From: Adenanthera pavonina
Lineage: Eukaryota; Streptophyta; Magnoliopsida; Fabales; Fabaceae
Assembly: GCA_026686845.1 (NCBI GenBank)
Contig: JAIVEN010000020.1
Coordinates: 3,685,501 to 3,749,500 of the forward strand
Reading direction: 5' to 3'
Length of the DNA: 64,000 bases
Shown: positions 1-13,348 of the stretch, piece by piece
How the letters are laid out: each line of letters opens with the position of its first letter
Numbering within the stretch: the first letter of the stretch is position 1
Position numbers and translations under genes: made by a program
Notes under the pieces: generated by a model
Databases searched by the model: none
Told to the model about the DNA's origin: nothing
What the model saw: only the letters and a program-made list of their open reading frames with translations

Positions 1-1394
1 CATGTTCAGGTTCCTGAAAATTAACATGATAGGAAAGATTAGATTTTTCGATCTTAACAGATATTTTCATGAAACAAATACGTCTCTATCAGGACAAAGA
101 AATTAGGCGCTGTACCTATAAACTTTGAGGTAGCCTAGGCCTTTATAGAGCTCAATAAGGCCTCTTTTGATCATTTTTTCTGCGTGATGCAGCTTTGTTT
201 TGTTGAGATGAAGCTTACTACCACCATCTGGACCACATTTCCTTGATGACTGGTTCAGCAAATCATCTCGTACTAGGTAACTAATAGCAGACAAGGTACG
301 AGAAGGTGTGGTCAAAGGAATGTTTATCCTCACACTTTTACCTTGGCTGCTAACCATACGGCTAGACAGTGTCCTCAGCTTCCCATCTTCTTTCTTCATC
401 TGCACTGATTTTCTGGCCTCGTCAGCAGATCGTGGGGAATCTGTAAATAGCGTGTCATTTTTCTCTGAATCATCTGCAGAACTGTCCTGCATTTCTTCTT
501 GCTCTGCTCTGCTCCTAACGGAGTCCTCTTCTGTTCCGAAGAAACAGAGCATTAGACAATAAATTGTTTTCCATATTAAATGATTTCCCAAGAAATGTTT
601 TTTCCCCTATTTTCTTTGATTGAACACAAAAGGCGACAACAACATAAATTACCCATATGAAAAGAATGTGGAAATTATTCATCTACAGAAGTATAGGTCC
701 ACAAGTGAAAACAGAGAATGTGACATCTCATTTGCTGGTTCTAAGAAAATAGCTGAAAAAAGGAAGAGAAGTTTGAATACGTATATACCAGAAGAGAATG
801 TGCATGATATGGATTGGTCTTCCTTGGAGTCATGTGAAGAGCCTGCTTTGTTGTTGAATTCAGATTTGAGCTCAAGGAGAATGTCCATTTGCTTCTTCAA
901 GGACTCCCCTCTGTCCATGAACTCTTCCTCCTTTGTTCTGTAAAACTTATTCACCTTGTTTAGCTGTTGGTCTAGACATGAGAAGAATTCCTTAGTAGCA
1001 TCAGTATCAGCAAATTGGTCAAGCAGCTCTGTCTCATACATGTCTCCCATACAAGCCGAACCAACAAGTTTCCTATGAACCTGTCAAAAAAAACCACAAG
1101 TTCCATAATGACTCAGTTTACAAACTTATAGTTGAACGGAATCAATCTTGCTTGGGCAAAAAAGAGTAGTACATGAATTGGTCCATGGTCTCTATTACGT
1201 TGGTGATGGCCAAATAGAGAGTAGTTTTTAAGTAATGAAAAGAGGGAATTTTGGTGCTTGTTGGGTGTATTGTTGGTATTGTCATTAAGGAATTGAATTT
1301 TCTTGAGGTCCTTCTTGAGTTGCCAGTAATCCACAAAAGCCTCTTTCCATTCTGGAATGAGCTGACCCTCAAACTGCTTTGAGAACTTCACCAT
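1..1394 (-). CDS. PHO1;H1: PHO1;H1-like SPX/EXS phosphate exporter, 5' exons (partial)
   Basis: Four exons join in phase on the minus strand: 1394-1173, 1080-789, 530-116 and 13-1 (running off the window). The start codon at 1394 opens MVKFSKQFEGQLIPEW, the usual first residues of PHO1-family SPX domains. Tyr23, Lys27/28 and Lys31/32 lie in the helix that binds inositol pyrophosphates in SPX proteins. Exon 2 continues the SPX domain (YETELLDQFADTDATKEFF, then LDQQLNKVNKFYRTKEEEF). Exon 3 ends the SPX region (HHAEKMIKRGLIELYKGL), and the last 13 bases encode the expected NLNM. Together the exons give about 314 aa, against roughly 750-800 aa for the family; the membrane and EXS parts lie outside the window. 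PHO1 proteins export phosphate, mainly in root stele for xylem loading. An in-frame ATG at 1493 would add 33 residues that family members lack. Junction phases agree throughout, and the wording matches PHO1;H1 better than PHO1 itself. Confidence 0.93.
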
Positions 1395-3107
1395 CCTCGC
1401 TGTTTTCTCTTCAGAAAGAGGTGGAGACTGTTGTATCTCTGAGAGATGTGTGTTTCCTTGTGGTGAGTGTTCAATGGAAGCCCCAGATGACATTATTTAT
1501 GGAGGAGGGAAAAAGGCATTTGGTACTGATTCTTGAGCACATTCTAAAATATCCTTATAAGCACTTGTACCACCATCATCATCATCAACATCATCCTATG
1601 CTTCTCCACTTGGAATTTTGGAAGGTAAAGTGGTAGCTAGCTAGGTTCGCCAGAAAAGTAACCAAGCATCCACCGCCGCCGGAGGATTATGATTACTTCT
1701 CGGCCAACATGGTTGTCATGAAGATTTTGAAATGGTGGTGAATTTAAAGTGGATTGCTGTGGGGACGAATGTTACTGTTCAAAATGTATGTAGAGAAAGG
1801 GCATTTAGCAGCAGAAGAGCATGCTTTTTGTCAATTTCCCACCTTATTTTACAACCAAAACCATTTTGAGGACAGGTGGGATTGATGAAAAATCAAGGGC
1901 ATTTTTGTTAGATGATTTGTTAATGAGAGTGTCCTATTAAGTCAAGAGTTTTTATCATTTGTGTAAAGTGAAATTTAATGGCTAAATCATCTCCTACCAC
2001 ACACAAAAGCTTCCTCTAATTAGACCAGCCTGATTTCCACTAATTTCAGGATAACTAAAAAAGTTTCAATTATTTTCATATTCTCCACTTTCCCTACTCA
2101 ATAATCCCTCCTCTGTTTACAGCATAAAGCAGAGTCTATCCAGACAATTTCAACTACTTTATATACTGACCATGGGAGTTCAAGCCTCCTACATGAAGAA
2201 AAAAAATGCTAGATTGAGGCGATCAAACTTGAATCTGAATTGATTGGTAATATCATATACTAGTTTTTTTACTGAAAAATCTTTACCATTGGGTATACTC
2301 CTACTCAAAAAAATTGTGTAATTTTCAACTGTTTAGTACACATTCAAACTTTTTTTTTTTGGAGTATTTTGTAACATTGTCTAAAAGCAGTCATAACTAA
2401 AATGAAAAGATTACTGAATTCTGTAAACCAAGAACAGAGGAAAGCAAAGCCAAGCCATTTTTGAATTTGATGTGATAATTTTTTTTTGTATGCTTTAGAA
2501 TATTAGGGGAATAGATAGATTAAGAAAAGAGCATTATATTATTAAGAGATGTTTGGTATAGAATCTTCGTACGTTGGGACAGAGTAGATTAGGCAGACAA
2601 ACACTAGGGCTATGCCATTGCCAGCCAAACTTTAGTACACGGGTTTAATGTGAGAATAATATAAACGGTGTATGTAAAAATCTAGGTAGGATAACAAGTA
2701 CACAATAGTATATGAGAGGAAAACATAATCAGGCTCTTATTATCTATACTAGTAGAGATGTTCCATGTTTTATTCCTTTGATCTAAACCCACTCTCCTAT
2801 TCACTTGATGGGACTGCTCTTTTATTTCTGGAGATGTTTTACATCCAAATAAGAAGTCGGCTTTTGATGTATTAAATATTTGTTGTTTCTTACATTGGTC
2901 GTAAGAACCAAGACTCTTTCATATAACATATAATTATAATTAGGGAAAGATAGATTTAGTGATAGGTCTTAGTTGCGGATAAAACTCACCACTCTTTATG
3001 TCATTCTCTTTATTAGATAGTTGTGTTACTAACAAAAATTTATGTTGGTTGTGTCATATATGGTTGTTGCGCAGAAGAAAATCTAAAGTTACTTTAGATA
3101 AATGTTA
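1395..3107. other. Upstream region of the PHO1;H1-like gene
   Basis: This stretch is upstream of the minus-strand PHO1;H1-like gene. It includes a CAT/ATG-rich run near 1570-1605 and a TATATAAA on the minus strand at 2158-2165. That is too far from the ATG to be its TATA box unless the 5' leader contains an intron. I looked for the PHR1-type motif GNATATNC by eye up to about 3 kb and saw no perfect match. Otherwise AT-rich with no recognised gene. Confidence 0.5.
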
Positions 3108-4880
3108 TAACAATAATATTAGTCTTATTCCATTAAGTAAGGTTGGTTACATGGATCATACTATGCCAATAAATTCTATCAAACACCATTTCTTCAGATA
3201 AATTATTTAACAAGAAATCACTCCTTATAAATTTTCTTAGTATCCTTTTTAGTCTTTCTCTACGCCTTTTAATAGAGTTTCAAGCTATTTAATCAACTCT
3301 CATTACTGGCTTCTCTTATCTTCTTCTTTGTAGATGCCTAAACCACTTAAAACGATTTTTCATCATTTTTTTCTTGATAGGTGCGATTTTCCCTTATATA
3401 CAATCACTTCGTATCTTATTCATTCTTTTATAACTACATATCAATTTCAACATTCTCATATATGCTATTTCTATCTTATGCTTTTGTTGCTCTTTCGAAG
3501 CCTAACATTTACTGCTATATATCATCACTGGCTATATAGTTTTTGATAAAGCTTAGTAGATATCTTACGGTCACAAATAATTCCTGAAACTTTTCTTCAC
3601 TTTAACCACCCAACTTGTATCCTATGCGTAACATCTCCATCAATTTCACTATCACTTTGTAAAATCGACCCCAAATACTTAAATTTTAACACTTCTAGAA
3701 TGATTTGCTCTCCAATTTTTACTTCTAAATCATTTCTAACTGATTTTTTGTTAAATTTGCAATGCATATATTCCGTTTTACTTCTACTCAAGTGGAAATC
3801 TTTTGATTTCAAAGTGTGTCTCAATAACTCAAGTTTAGAGTTGATATCTTCTCTTGAGTTCTCAATTAAGACTATATCATTTGCTAAAAGTATACACTTA
3901 GTAATTTTCTCTTGTATATGTTCTGTTAGAATATTCAAAACTAAACCAAACAAGTATGGACTCAAAAAAGATTATTAATATAAATCTATCATTATAGGAA
4001 AGTCTTTTATCTCACCTTCAAGTGTTCTCATACTTATTGTTACCCCCTCATTCATATCCTTTATGGATTGAATATAAGTTATATGAAAATATTTTTTCTC
4101 CATTGTTTTCCACAACACATCTATTGGTACTTTATCATAGGCTTTTTCCAAATCAATGAAAACCACATGCAAAGCTCTCTCTTTACTTAAGTATCTTTCA
4201 ATCAAATCCCTTAATAAATAAATAGCCTTTGTTGTAGACTGTCCTGATATAAATTCAAATTGATTTTCTGAAATATGAGACTCTTTTTTTTTTGTCTATG
4301 CTTAATTGTTCTTTCCCAAAGTTATATTGTATGACTCATGAGTTTTATCTCCCGATAATTAGCACAATTCTGAATATCCCCCTTGTTTTTGTATATGGGC
4401 ACCAAAGTGCTCTTTTTCTATTCCTTTGACATTTTCTTTGATCTTAAAATCTCGTTAAAAAACTTAATTAGCCACAAAACCCCCTTATCTCATAAGCACT
4501 TCCAAACTTCGATAGAAATACCATCGAAGTCAATAACTTTACTATTATCCATTCTCTTAAGAACTTCTTTTACCTTTTTAACTTGAATCCTGTGATAGAA
4601 ACTCAAATTCAGTTCATCTTTGTGAGTTGTTAAAAATTTTATATCACTAGTCATATCCAATATCGTTGAAGAGCTTATAAAGGTAGTTCTCTCATCTTTC
4701 TTTGATATAATTATCAGTAACTGAAATTTTTCCTTCCTCATCTTTAATACATTTTATTTGATCTACTCTCTTGATTTTTTTTCCCTATTTTTGATAATTT
4801 TGTAAATCTTGCATTCATTATTCTTCATCTCTAAATCTTGGTAGAATTCCTTAAAAATTTTAGATCGAGCCTGGTTTTAT
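3108..4880 (-). pseudogene. LINE (RTE-type) reverse transcriptase fragment, copy 1
   Basis: A decayed non-LTR retrotransposon lies antisense here. Broken minus-strand frames carry successive reverse-transcriptase blocks. At 4490-4741 they include KEVLKRMDNSK and GISIEVWKCL. At 3975-4205 they include HVVFIDLEKAYDKVP, the RT 'LEKAYD' block. At 3597-3965 they include SPYLFGLVLN, LLANDIVLIENSRED (where the F/YADD motif has become LAND) and KFKYLGSILQSD. Frameshifts and the lost catalytic Asp pair show it is dead. The 3' end is at the low-coordinate side, near an AACAATAAT simple-sequence tail. The same 3' end recurs at 36023 and 63572. The 5' limit near 4880 is approximate, and more decayed sequence may reach about 5.1 kb. 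Confidence 0.85.
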
Positions 4881-7318
4881 AGTCTCCTTTCTAACTAAGC
4901 GATAACTCTTCAAATTTTCCTCATTATTGTACAAGTGTAAGATTTTGAAGCATTTTCCATAAATGATACAAAATTTAAAATTTGTAACTATTTATGTTTT
5001 GATGCATTTATCTTATACCATTCTCATAAGAACTTATGATCAAACCCTTCAACAAATTAAATACATTAAAAAAAACTTTACTTAAAGGTGGATCCTTCCC
5101 GTAAACTCTTATCGGAAAATATTTTTCTCTTTCTTTTAAAGCTTTTCTTTCCTTTTATGGTAACAAAAACGATAAGGGCGGCACCCTCAGTCTAATTAAG
5201 GTAAAGTCCAGTTAGAGAATTATTGCATAGGCTTAAACCACAAGCAATTTAGCCAATCACAACTACGTAATTATTCACTGGACACCACGGACATCTCCCT
5301 AGAAAAAGATGCCCACCAAACGAGATTATAGATAGCTTCAAGGGGATTATATAATTAGAATCCGCTTCTATGGACGAAGCAAGAATTCATCTCCTAATCC
5401 TTTACCATTTGTGTCAACCCACATTGACATGATATACATAAAGATTGATCCTTTATCATTTGTGTCAACTTGCATTGACATATCTTTTTTTCTTCATATT
5501 ACTCTCTCACACAGGGAGACAAAAGAGTGTAGGGGTGGAGGGGTCATCTATTCAAATTTCTAGCTAGACATGGATTGCAACATATCACCATTAACAATTG
5601 TGGAGAACTGACAGCGCCCTTAGATGGCTGTCTCAAAGATACGCTGTGTCATCATATTTTCTTTCTCTCTCATGAATATATTCATATTCTCTCAGTACAT
5701 CCCTAACCAATTAATATTTGGATTAGATGGCTAGCTATGGAAAAAAAAGTAACTAGCACAAAATAATATAATAACACAAAATATAAAGAAAAGAAACTCG
5801 TGGGGCATGTATAATGCCACCACTTTAAAGTCTCTCTATGTATATATTCTTTCCAAGTTATGACGCGCGCCTGCAAACACCTTTGTCCTATCTGCCTCTA
5901 CAATACACAATTATCTGCTCATTATGGTGTCTAATCATTGCTTATTTATCCGATTTTGATATATAAAATCATACAATAACTTCAATAATGGTGAAATGAT
6001 CATCGAAGCTTATAATAATAAAAGGCATCCATATCATTTTACAGCGTTTGAAAACTAGTTTATATGTATGTTTTTTCTCTCGTAATATAGTAAAAAGGGA
6101 AGCTAAAACATGAATATATGTATATATATATATTGTTTTCTTTAAGTAAAGATCGATTTAAGAAAACCAACACCATAGTTAGTTTTTCAGATAGTTCAGT
6201 ACCTAATCTTTTTACGTAAGATCCCATATTCAAGTCTTACAAATAGAAAACATTGCTACTAAAAGAACTATGTATTAATATGTAATACAACTAAACTCAA
6301 TTTAGATTAGTCAAGATCTAATGTAGTTGTTTGAAAATCAGTGCCTATTAAGAAAAAGATATAAGAGAAAGAATTAAAGAAAGAGAAAGGGGAGGGGGTG
6401 GTCACGAAATGTAAGGCTTTTAGGGATATGGAGCCAATGAGAGAGAGAGAGAGAAAATGAGGGTCTGATTAGGAAAGCATTATATATAACATAATATGGT
6501 GCGCCCTTGCAGAAGCGACCCAACCCACCAGCCAGTGTGTGTGTGTGTGTTTCTTTGCTTCTCATTATTTACATTATCATCAAAGCATTCTACTTCGTTT
6601 TTCTACAAACACTAAGCCTCTTATAGGGTTTGACCCCACTTTGATCCTAAAACCTTTGTTTCGACTTTCGACAACGTGGGTCTCTCACTTACCCCTCTTC
6701 ATCAGACATGTTCTCTATACCTCTAGTTTCTTTGCCTTTGTTTTTAGGGTTTTTTTTTAACCTTTTTATTTTTTCCATGATTCTCTTTGATTTGTTTTAT
6801 GCATAAAATTCTTCAAAATATTTACATGCTTAAAAGTTAATTTAGTGATTACATGGCCAATAAAAATTGATCTAATTGATAAAGATGTGATTTATATGTC
6901 AAAACATTCTTATGATTAAAATCGATTAAAACCGACAAAGAGTGAATTATCAATTTTCATACTATGGAAAACAATTAAGTTCGTTCTATATTTGGTTTGG
7001 TCCAAATAAATTTTGGTCTGAACCAATGTGTGTGAAGATTTGATGTTTAATTTAATTAATATATATGTTTTGGGAAGAAAATTTAATTGTTTTTTCAACT
7101 AAAATTATTTAATATAAGAATTTGATGATATAGTGCATGAATAACAATTGTCTTTTTTTTAAAAAAAAAGCGTACATAAATTTAAATATAATTATTTTTT
7201 TATAAATAGTGATTTATTAGCATAAAGTCATAAACCAAGCCAATCTTTGTCCAAAAAAAAGTTGAATCAAATTAACTACTTGACAAAACCAATTGCAGGC
7301 CAAAAGAAAGATAAAATC
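4881..7318. other. Gene-free AT-rich stretch with microsatellites
   Basis: No coding exon is supported here. It holds the 51-bp duplication at 5398, a (GA)n run at 6439-6455 and a (GT)n run at 6535-6550. The segment 6480-6770 looks like a leader: a TATATATAA at about 6480 is followed by pyrimidine-rich sequence. I could not attach it to any gene, and no microRNA or ORF was recognised in it. Confidence 0.4.
5398..5484. repeat. 51-bp direct duplication
   Basis: The unit starting TCCTTTACCATTTGTGTCAA is repeated 51 bp later as TCCTTTATCATTTGTGTCAA, and both copies run on to CATTGACAT. The second copy differs by a few bases. It lies in a gene-free stretch. Confidence 0.75.
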
Positions 7319-9365
7319 TGTAACAACCCTCAATATAATGTCATGGATTTAGTCTCAAACTAATGGGAAGTATACTTGTTGATTTGTGTAACACCAAAGG
7401 GACAAGGATCGGAAAAAGAACAAATAGAAGCATAATTCAAGAAAAGAGGTAGAACCACTTAACGTCGTGCCTAAAATGGAGGCGCTGTGGCGAACAAAAT
7501 AGAGAATTTTAATAATTTCTTTTGGACAAAAGGGTCTCACGCTGTGATGAGAGGTCATGCACCATGGCGTCAATCACAAAATGTGTTTAAATCAAACTCG
7601 GTTCAGTCGGTGAAAAAGAGAAGAATTTGGAGAAGAATGAAGGGAGCTCTACTAGGACTTGGAGAATTCAACCTTGGGAAGTAATTTTCGGACCTTGGGA
7701 GCTTAATTCCTAGTTGGTATGTAAATCTACACCCTTCCTTCTCCCTTTTCTCTACGGTTTTGGGATGAAATTCATTGGTATGCATGAGGGTTCTAGTTTG
7801 GTTGAATTTTCATCAATTAAAATGGTTGCTAATGCATTAGTGGAGTGTTGTTTGGTGTCCCATAGGCTTGGGTGTAAATTTTTTTATGTTTATATGGTAT
7901 TTACTCCAAACCCCAACATGGAATCCTAAGGTCTAGCATGAAATTCGAAGTTTAAGTGTTTGTTCAAGGGTTGGTTATGTATTTGAGGCTTGTTAATGTG
8001 TAATTATGCTATTGGGATAATGGGTCAAATTTGGATGGTTGAATTATGAGTTGTGGATTATGTGTGTATTATGTTAATTGGATGTATTATGATATTATAG
8101 TGTTTAATTGGCCATTTCAAAGTATTTGATTCGTGATTGGTGCTCCAAAGGCTTGCCAAATTCCTCTATATGCATTGTATCAGCAATTCAAGGTAACCAG
8201 GTGTATGTTGTATATGTGTTAACTTATTGTTATATATATGCATGTTCCTTTTCATACTATGATATCACTTGTGTCTATGTTGTTTTTTTTTTCATATCAT
8301 GGTATGTGCATGGCTAGTGGAGGTATGGTAAGCTCTATACCTGATACTTGTATGTAATACATAAGAAAGTATGTTATTGTTGTATATCTATGATACTTAA
8401 CATCCCTATATGATAGCATGCTAGCATGATAACGACAATGATTATGAGAATGATTACAATTTTGTGTGGCATAGACATGTTACATGATATTTTAAGTGAA
8501 GACTCTAGCACTAGTTTGAAGAAAATTAAGGAATCCTAGCTCTCTTCATCATGGGAATATCCAAGTGGCTGATAGCTCTATGTTATTAGTTTCTGAAATG
8601 AATTATGCCTAGTAGTTTAGTGATGTATGTATCACTTGTTCTATGTATTCCTGGGAGCATTGTGCCGTATATGGTATTGTATAATTGGTAGAATGTTGAG
8701 GAGTATTGTGAATATGGCTGAATGTTGGTGTATGTTGTGGTTATGTGATATGATATGATTCTGAACCCCGGTATAGGTCAATATGTGTTCATGTTTGATT
8801 GTGTATGTTATGCTTGGTAGGCCTCATTGTGAACTCAATATGGTTTTGGGCCTTGTGTATGAGTAATATGGGCATATAGCCCATCAGTGTATCTCGAGGT
8901 TCAAGAGGAGTCAAAACTCGGATGAGTGATTTTTCTGAGGAGAAACCTCCTTGGCAAGTTGGTTGTATCATTTGAAATTTATGAGAATGGTCCTGGGTTG
9001 TCAATTAATTATTGGTAGCAATTTGGGTTAAGTTCTTGGTTTTGGTCAAAAAGTGATTAAAACAGTTTCGGATGTCCAAAACCTCCATACAGAGGTATTT
9101 TATAGTGTGGTTGGTGTCTATAACTAGATTGGGTATAGAGTGACTTGTAGGAGTTGGAATCAGGTTAATTAGAAATCGGAGTGCGAAAGTTCACCGAAAA
9201 AATTAGCAAACTGCTGATATGGTATCGCTGACGGCGCCGCGATGCCAAGTGTTTGGCTGCGGCGGTACTGTAGCAGACTGCAGCTCTAGCTATGTTTTAT
9301 CTGGTTTGTGGTTTTCGGTGTTTCAATTATTGGATTTTGGGTTTCAAAGTGTGTAGGGTGTTACA
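7319..9365 (+). mobile_element. Solo LTR, family A, copy 1 (2047 bp)
   Basis: The element begins TGTAACAACCC and ends GGGTGTTACA, the TG...CA termini of an LTR with about 10 bp of terminal inversion. It is flanked on both sides by the direct repeat AAATC (7314-7318 and 9366-9370), a 5-bp target-site duplication. No internal gag-pol domain, primer-binding site or second LTR is present, so it is best read as a solo LTR left by LTR-LTR recombination. A second, diverged copy lies inverted at 13349-15525. The '+' strand only marks orientation relative to that copy. The TGTAACAC-type start and 2-kb length resemble plant Gypsy LTRs, but the superfamily is not proven. Short frames inside it are not genes. 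Confidence 0.88.
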
Positions 9366-9370
9366 AAATC

Positions 9371-11390
9371 AATTGGATTGATTCAATTTTGTTTGGTCCA
9401 AAATCGAAGTGAAACAAACTTTCGAATATCCCTACAATACCATTGATAACTCCTAAAATTACATGTTATTTGGATGCATTTTCATTAGAACTTGAGGGTA
9501 TAATAGGTCATTTACATTTCTTTTTGCTAGACATATAGTTAAAAACTTAAAATGGTTAAATAAAAGAAATGTACATTAGTATTCTAAAAATAGAAAATGC
9601 ATGCTTTTGTCTTGGATACGTTTTTCTCTCTTTTCTTTTGTTTGGTGGATTAATGAAAATGTACTATGTTGATCCAAAAAATAGAAAGATGTGCCGTGTT
9701 GTAGCTAGGGACTTTAATGATTAATGAATATTAAACAAATTTATGTTGCCAAATCATTTCTTTAAAAACAAGTTAACTTAAATATAATATTTTTCTATTA
9801 TGTAAGAAAGGATTTGATTATTATATTACTTCTATATTAAAGATTAGTTTTTTACAAAACTAAATATACTAAAGATATATTTAAACATTATTTTTTCAAA
9901 AGCATATATTCACCACGGTGGATAGCTCAAAGTCAAATGGTAAGAATGGTGAAATAGGGTGAGAGTAACATTTAAGATTCCAATTTTCTTGATGTAACAA
10001 AAATAAAAACTTTATAACCACTTTGTGTTACTTTTACTTCATGACAATTTTTAATTTGCATTTAAAATTTATTGCTAAAGACGTAACATAGATTGAGTTT
10101 CACCTCAGCCTCCCGGTCTAAATTCTGGCATGTGACTTGGCTTTAGTAAAGTATGACCTAGTTTGTGGCTAAATACTAGGTTTGTAACATTTTTTAAAGA
10201 AATTTTGACACATCATATCTTTATGTATAATAAATCGATCACTTTAATTAAACACATGACTACTTATCTTGATACGTCTTTTTGAGACCTACGGATTAGA
10301 AATATTTTTTTTTTTTTAAAATGACCTGTTTATTGTTAATGTTAACTATATAATAGGAAACTACCTGAATTGCCAGACCAAATGACCTCTCTGTTTATTG
10401 TTAATGTTAACTATATTGAACTTGGTGACTTTTTCTTTCTTTTTTTAGTTTAATCAACAAACTTGGAAACTTTATGTAAAATGTTTTTGATTACAAATCT
10501 TTGCTTCATAATCGGGCAGAGTAATAAAATAAATAATGAGAAAATTTTTGCTTTAGCTGGAAAGTAGATATGTACAAACTTTTAGTTACTCCCACTATTT
10601 CTTTTTATATGTCACTTTTTAAAAAAAAATTTGTTTCTTTTTATGTGTCACATTTAAATTTCAAGACAATATTAAGTATCATTTTTCTAATTATACCCTT
10701 ATCTATCTTTTTAAAAGTCAAAGATTATATTAATTACTATTTCTCATATACCCATTTATTTAAGAGCATGTTAGGAAATTCAAAATAAATTCTAATATAT
10801 TAATTATATTTCTTAATATATGTGCTAAAACATTAAACGACATATAAAAATACATGGAGGCTATACATATATTTATATCATTTATTTCAATTTAATTCCT
10901 CAATTAATAAAATCATTCAATGTTGCTCGTAGATCATTACACAAAAATTAATGCCAAATTAAAAATATCTACTTCAAAGGTATATATAACCACTTTTCAC
11001 TGATAAATCATATATGAAATCAAGCGAGTATTATACTATTTAATGTTGAGTGTGTGTGAGAATATGGATTAAAAGGTTGGGGTTTTAGACTACCACCTGC
11101 ATTATGTGGTTTTGTGTCCCATAAGACTATTTGGCAACAAAAAAAAATTCATGTTTTGTGCTAATCAATATATCTATATGTATATATGTATAATAAAATC
11201 AATCTATAAGGAAACTACCCTATTCATTACCTATGAATATGTTGGTTCTACATGGAAACTATCATTTTCATTAGCTACGAATATGTTGGTTCTACGGGGA
11301 AACTATTCTATTCATTAGCTACAAATATGTTGAAATGATCAGGTTGCGTGTAATGCACATATGGCCTACTGATTAGTTTTTAGATAAAGA
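9371..11390. other. AT-rich intergenic sequence between the solo LTRs, left part
   Basis: No gene is seen. Two near-identical segments ending GTTTATTGTTAATGTTAACT occur about 60 bp apart at roughly 10325-10415. Near 10588 a TACTCCCACTATTTCTTTTT segment resembles one end of a Stowaway/mariner-type MITE, with no matching partner end found nearby. Confidence 0.45.
11210..11332. repeat. 44-bp tandem repeat, about 2.8 copies
   Basis: Units starting at 11210, 11254 and 11298 each begin GGAAACTA, run through CATTA(G/C)CTA and reach AATATGTTG about 37 bases later. The spacing is exactly 44 bp both times. Divergence between units is a few bases. Confidence 0.85.
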
Positions 11391-11395
11391 TAATA

Positions 11396-11671
11396 CTTCT
11401 ATCGATCTTTTTTATTAGTTATGTTCTAAAAGTTTTTTATGATTTTATATAGAAATCACCTTTCATGGACTTCTAGAGTATTAATTACTTTATTTAAAAA
11501 ATATCCTTATTTAATTATGAGAAAAAAAGTGAATTATTTGAATTTGTAATATTTATTAGGGGTTAAAAATAAAAAATATATTAATTTTAAAATAATTTTA
11601 ATGATATAACAAATTTTTTGCTTGTTTTGGTGAGATAGTTAGAAGTGACTTATATTAACGATCGCGGGGAG
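11396..11671. mobile_element. Stowaway-like MITE (possible)
   Basis: The left end CTTCTATCGATC is preceded by TA. The right end, read in reverse, is CTCCCCGCGATCG and is followed by TA. The ends pair imperfectly as terminal inverted repeats, and the interior is AT-rich with no ORF. The TA flanks and CTCCC-type ends fit Tc1/mariner MITEs (Stowaway). The imperfect pairing keeps confidence moderate. Confidence 0.5.
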
Positions 11672-12387
11672 TATAAGATTAAGAAGTTGACATCAAAAGA
11701 ATTTTAATTGCTGTAGAAATAAATTAAAAACATATTATGAGGAACCAAATTAGAAATGCGCATCGATTACTGGTTAACAAGATAGAATGTCAAAGTTGTT
11801 ATTTTGTGGGGAAGGCATATCCACACTTTATAACTCACTCATAAACCCATTAATTACACTTTAATGTTGATCCAACAAATATACTTACCAATTGTTCATA
11901 CTTATCCTACTACATATCAAAATATCCATGCAATTTATATTTGTTTATATACACACACACACACAAAAACAAATTCAATTGCAACATATTGATCAATGAG
12001 TATATTTTAATATGCGATGCCGTATATTTAAATTCTATGGATGAAATAAAATATTTATATTACAATAGAAACTAGAAAGAGCTTAGATCGAATAAATGCT
12101 AGTTCAATTTTGCATATTAGTTTTATTTTAAAAAAATTTCTCTTTTTCCTTTTAACTTGATATGACAAATCCTTGTCGACTAGAATATTCCTTCTTAAAT
12201 CACCTAGAAAATTAAACAATAAAAGAAAATATATATAGCACAGAGAAGAATATTATATAGACATAATTAAGTTCCACTTCCACCAATTCAATTATAACTT
12301 TTACAGAAAAATTTCTCCATGCTTGCATGTCGCATGAGCCAGAATTCGTCATCGATCCTACAGTCGGTAAATCTCTCAAAAGTAATA

Positions 12388-12418
<31 letters not shown>
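12388..12418. repeat. (AAT)n microsatellite
   Basis: About ten consecutive AAT units followed by ATA. It is one of many AT-type simple repeats in the window. Confidence 0.95.
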
Positions 12419-13348
12419 TACCATCATGAATTCTATATATATATACCTCCCAAGAAAATTCTCTTATCTTTTCAATAATTTTTCTCTCTGGGAATACTGG
12501 CTTAGTTCAAACATGCATACAAAGCAAGGTGAAAAATTCGCAGAATATGATTCTCTGTCGATCATGGTTCAAAAAATCAAAAAATTCCCAGGAAAAATTG
12601 ATATGAAAGGAGAATATCCCATTTTAGTAATAATAATATTTCCCTCATGCTGTCTCCTTTTTACGGGAATTTAATTGAGTACTCTGTCATTTCATTATCC
12701 TCCTCCCACACATGCACGCAGATGATTCAGTACTTAGGGCATATACTATAGTTTAATTTTCCTCAACTCTGCAAAAAGATTCTAAAGTGAGTGTTTCTGG
12801 AATTAGCAAAAACTCCAGAAAATATACAGCCACATTCCAGTTATAATATTATATATATATATATAGCAAAAGTATATATATATATATATATGCTTTATCC
12901 TTTGCATATTTCTGCACTGTATTATAATACTCTTCTAGTGTTAGAAATTAGGTCTGTCTAAGAGAGGTTCTGATTCTTCTACAGAAATTAGTAGCCATTG
13001 AATTCTAGAGGGGAATACATAATCGATAGATTGATTGTGACATATAATGTGAAGTGTAACTGAATAATGAATTAGTATTACTAGCTAGTAGCTTCGCGTG
13101 CACTATATAATTTAAGTCTATATCAAAATTTTTAATTTATGTTTTAAATGCATGGCCAAAAAATTTGCTTTAAATTTAAAAAATAATTCGACTTATTTCA
13201 AAATAATTATATAATTATGAATATCAATGTCAATATCAATTTATCAATATATAAAATGTGAAGTTTACAGTAATCATGTTATTCATATATTATCAACCGT
13301 GTGACTTATTATTTTTCAAATTCTATGCATGCATGTGAAAATATGTCT

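Noticed and set aside
7630..7655. A segment AATGAAGGGAGCTCTA that matches most of mature miR159.
   Set aside because: It lies inside a solo LTR, the sister LTR is diverged at this place, and there is no complementary arm for a precursor hairpin. It is a chance match.
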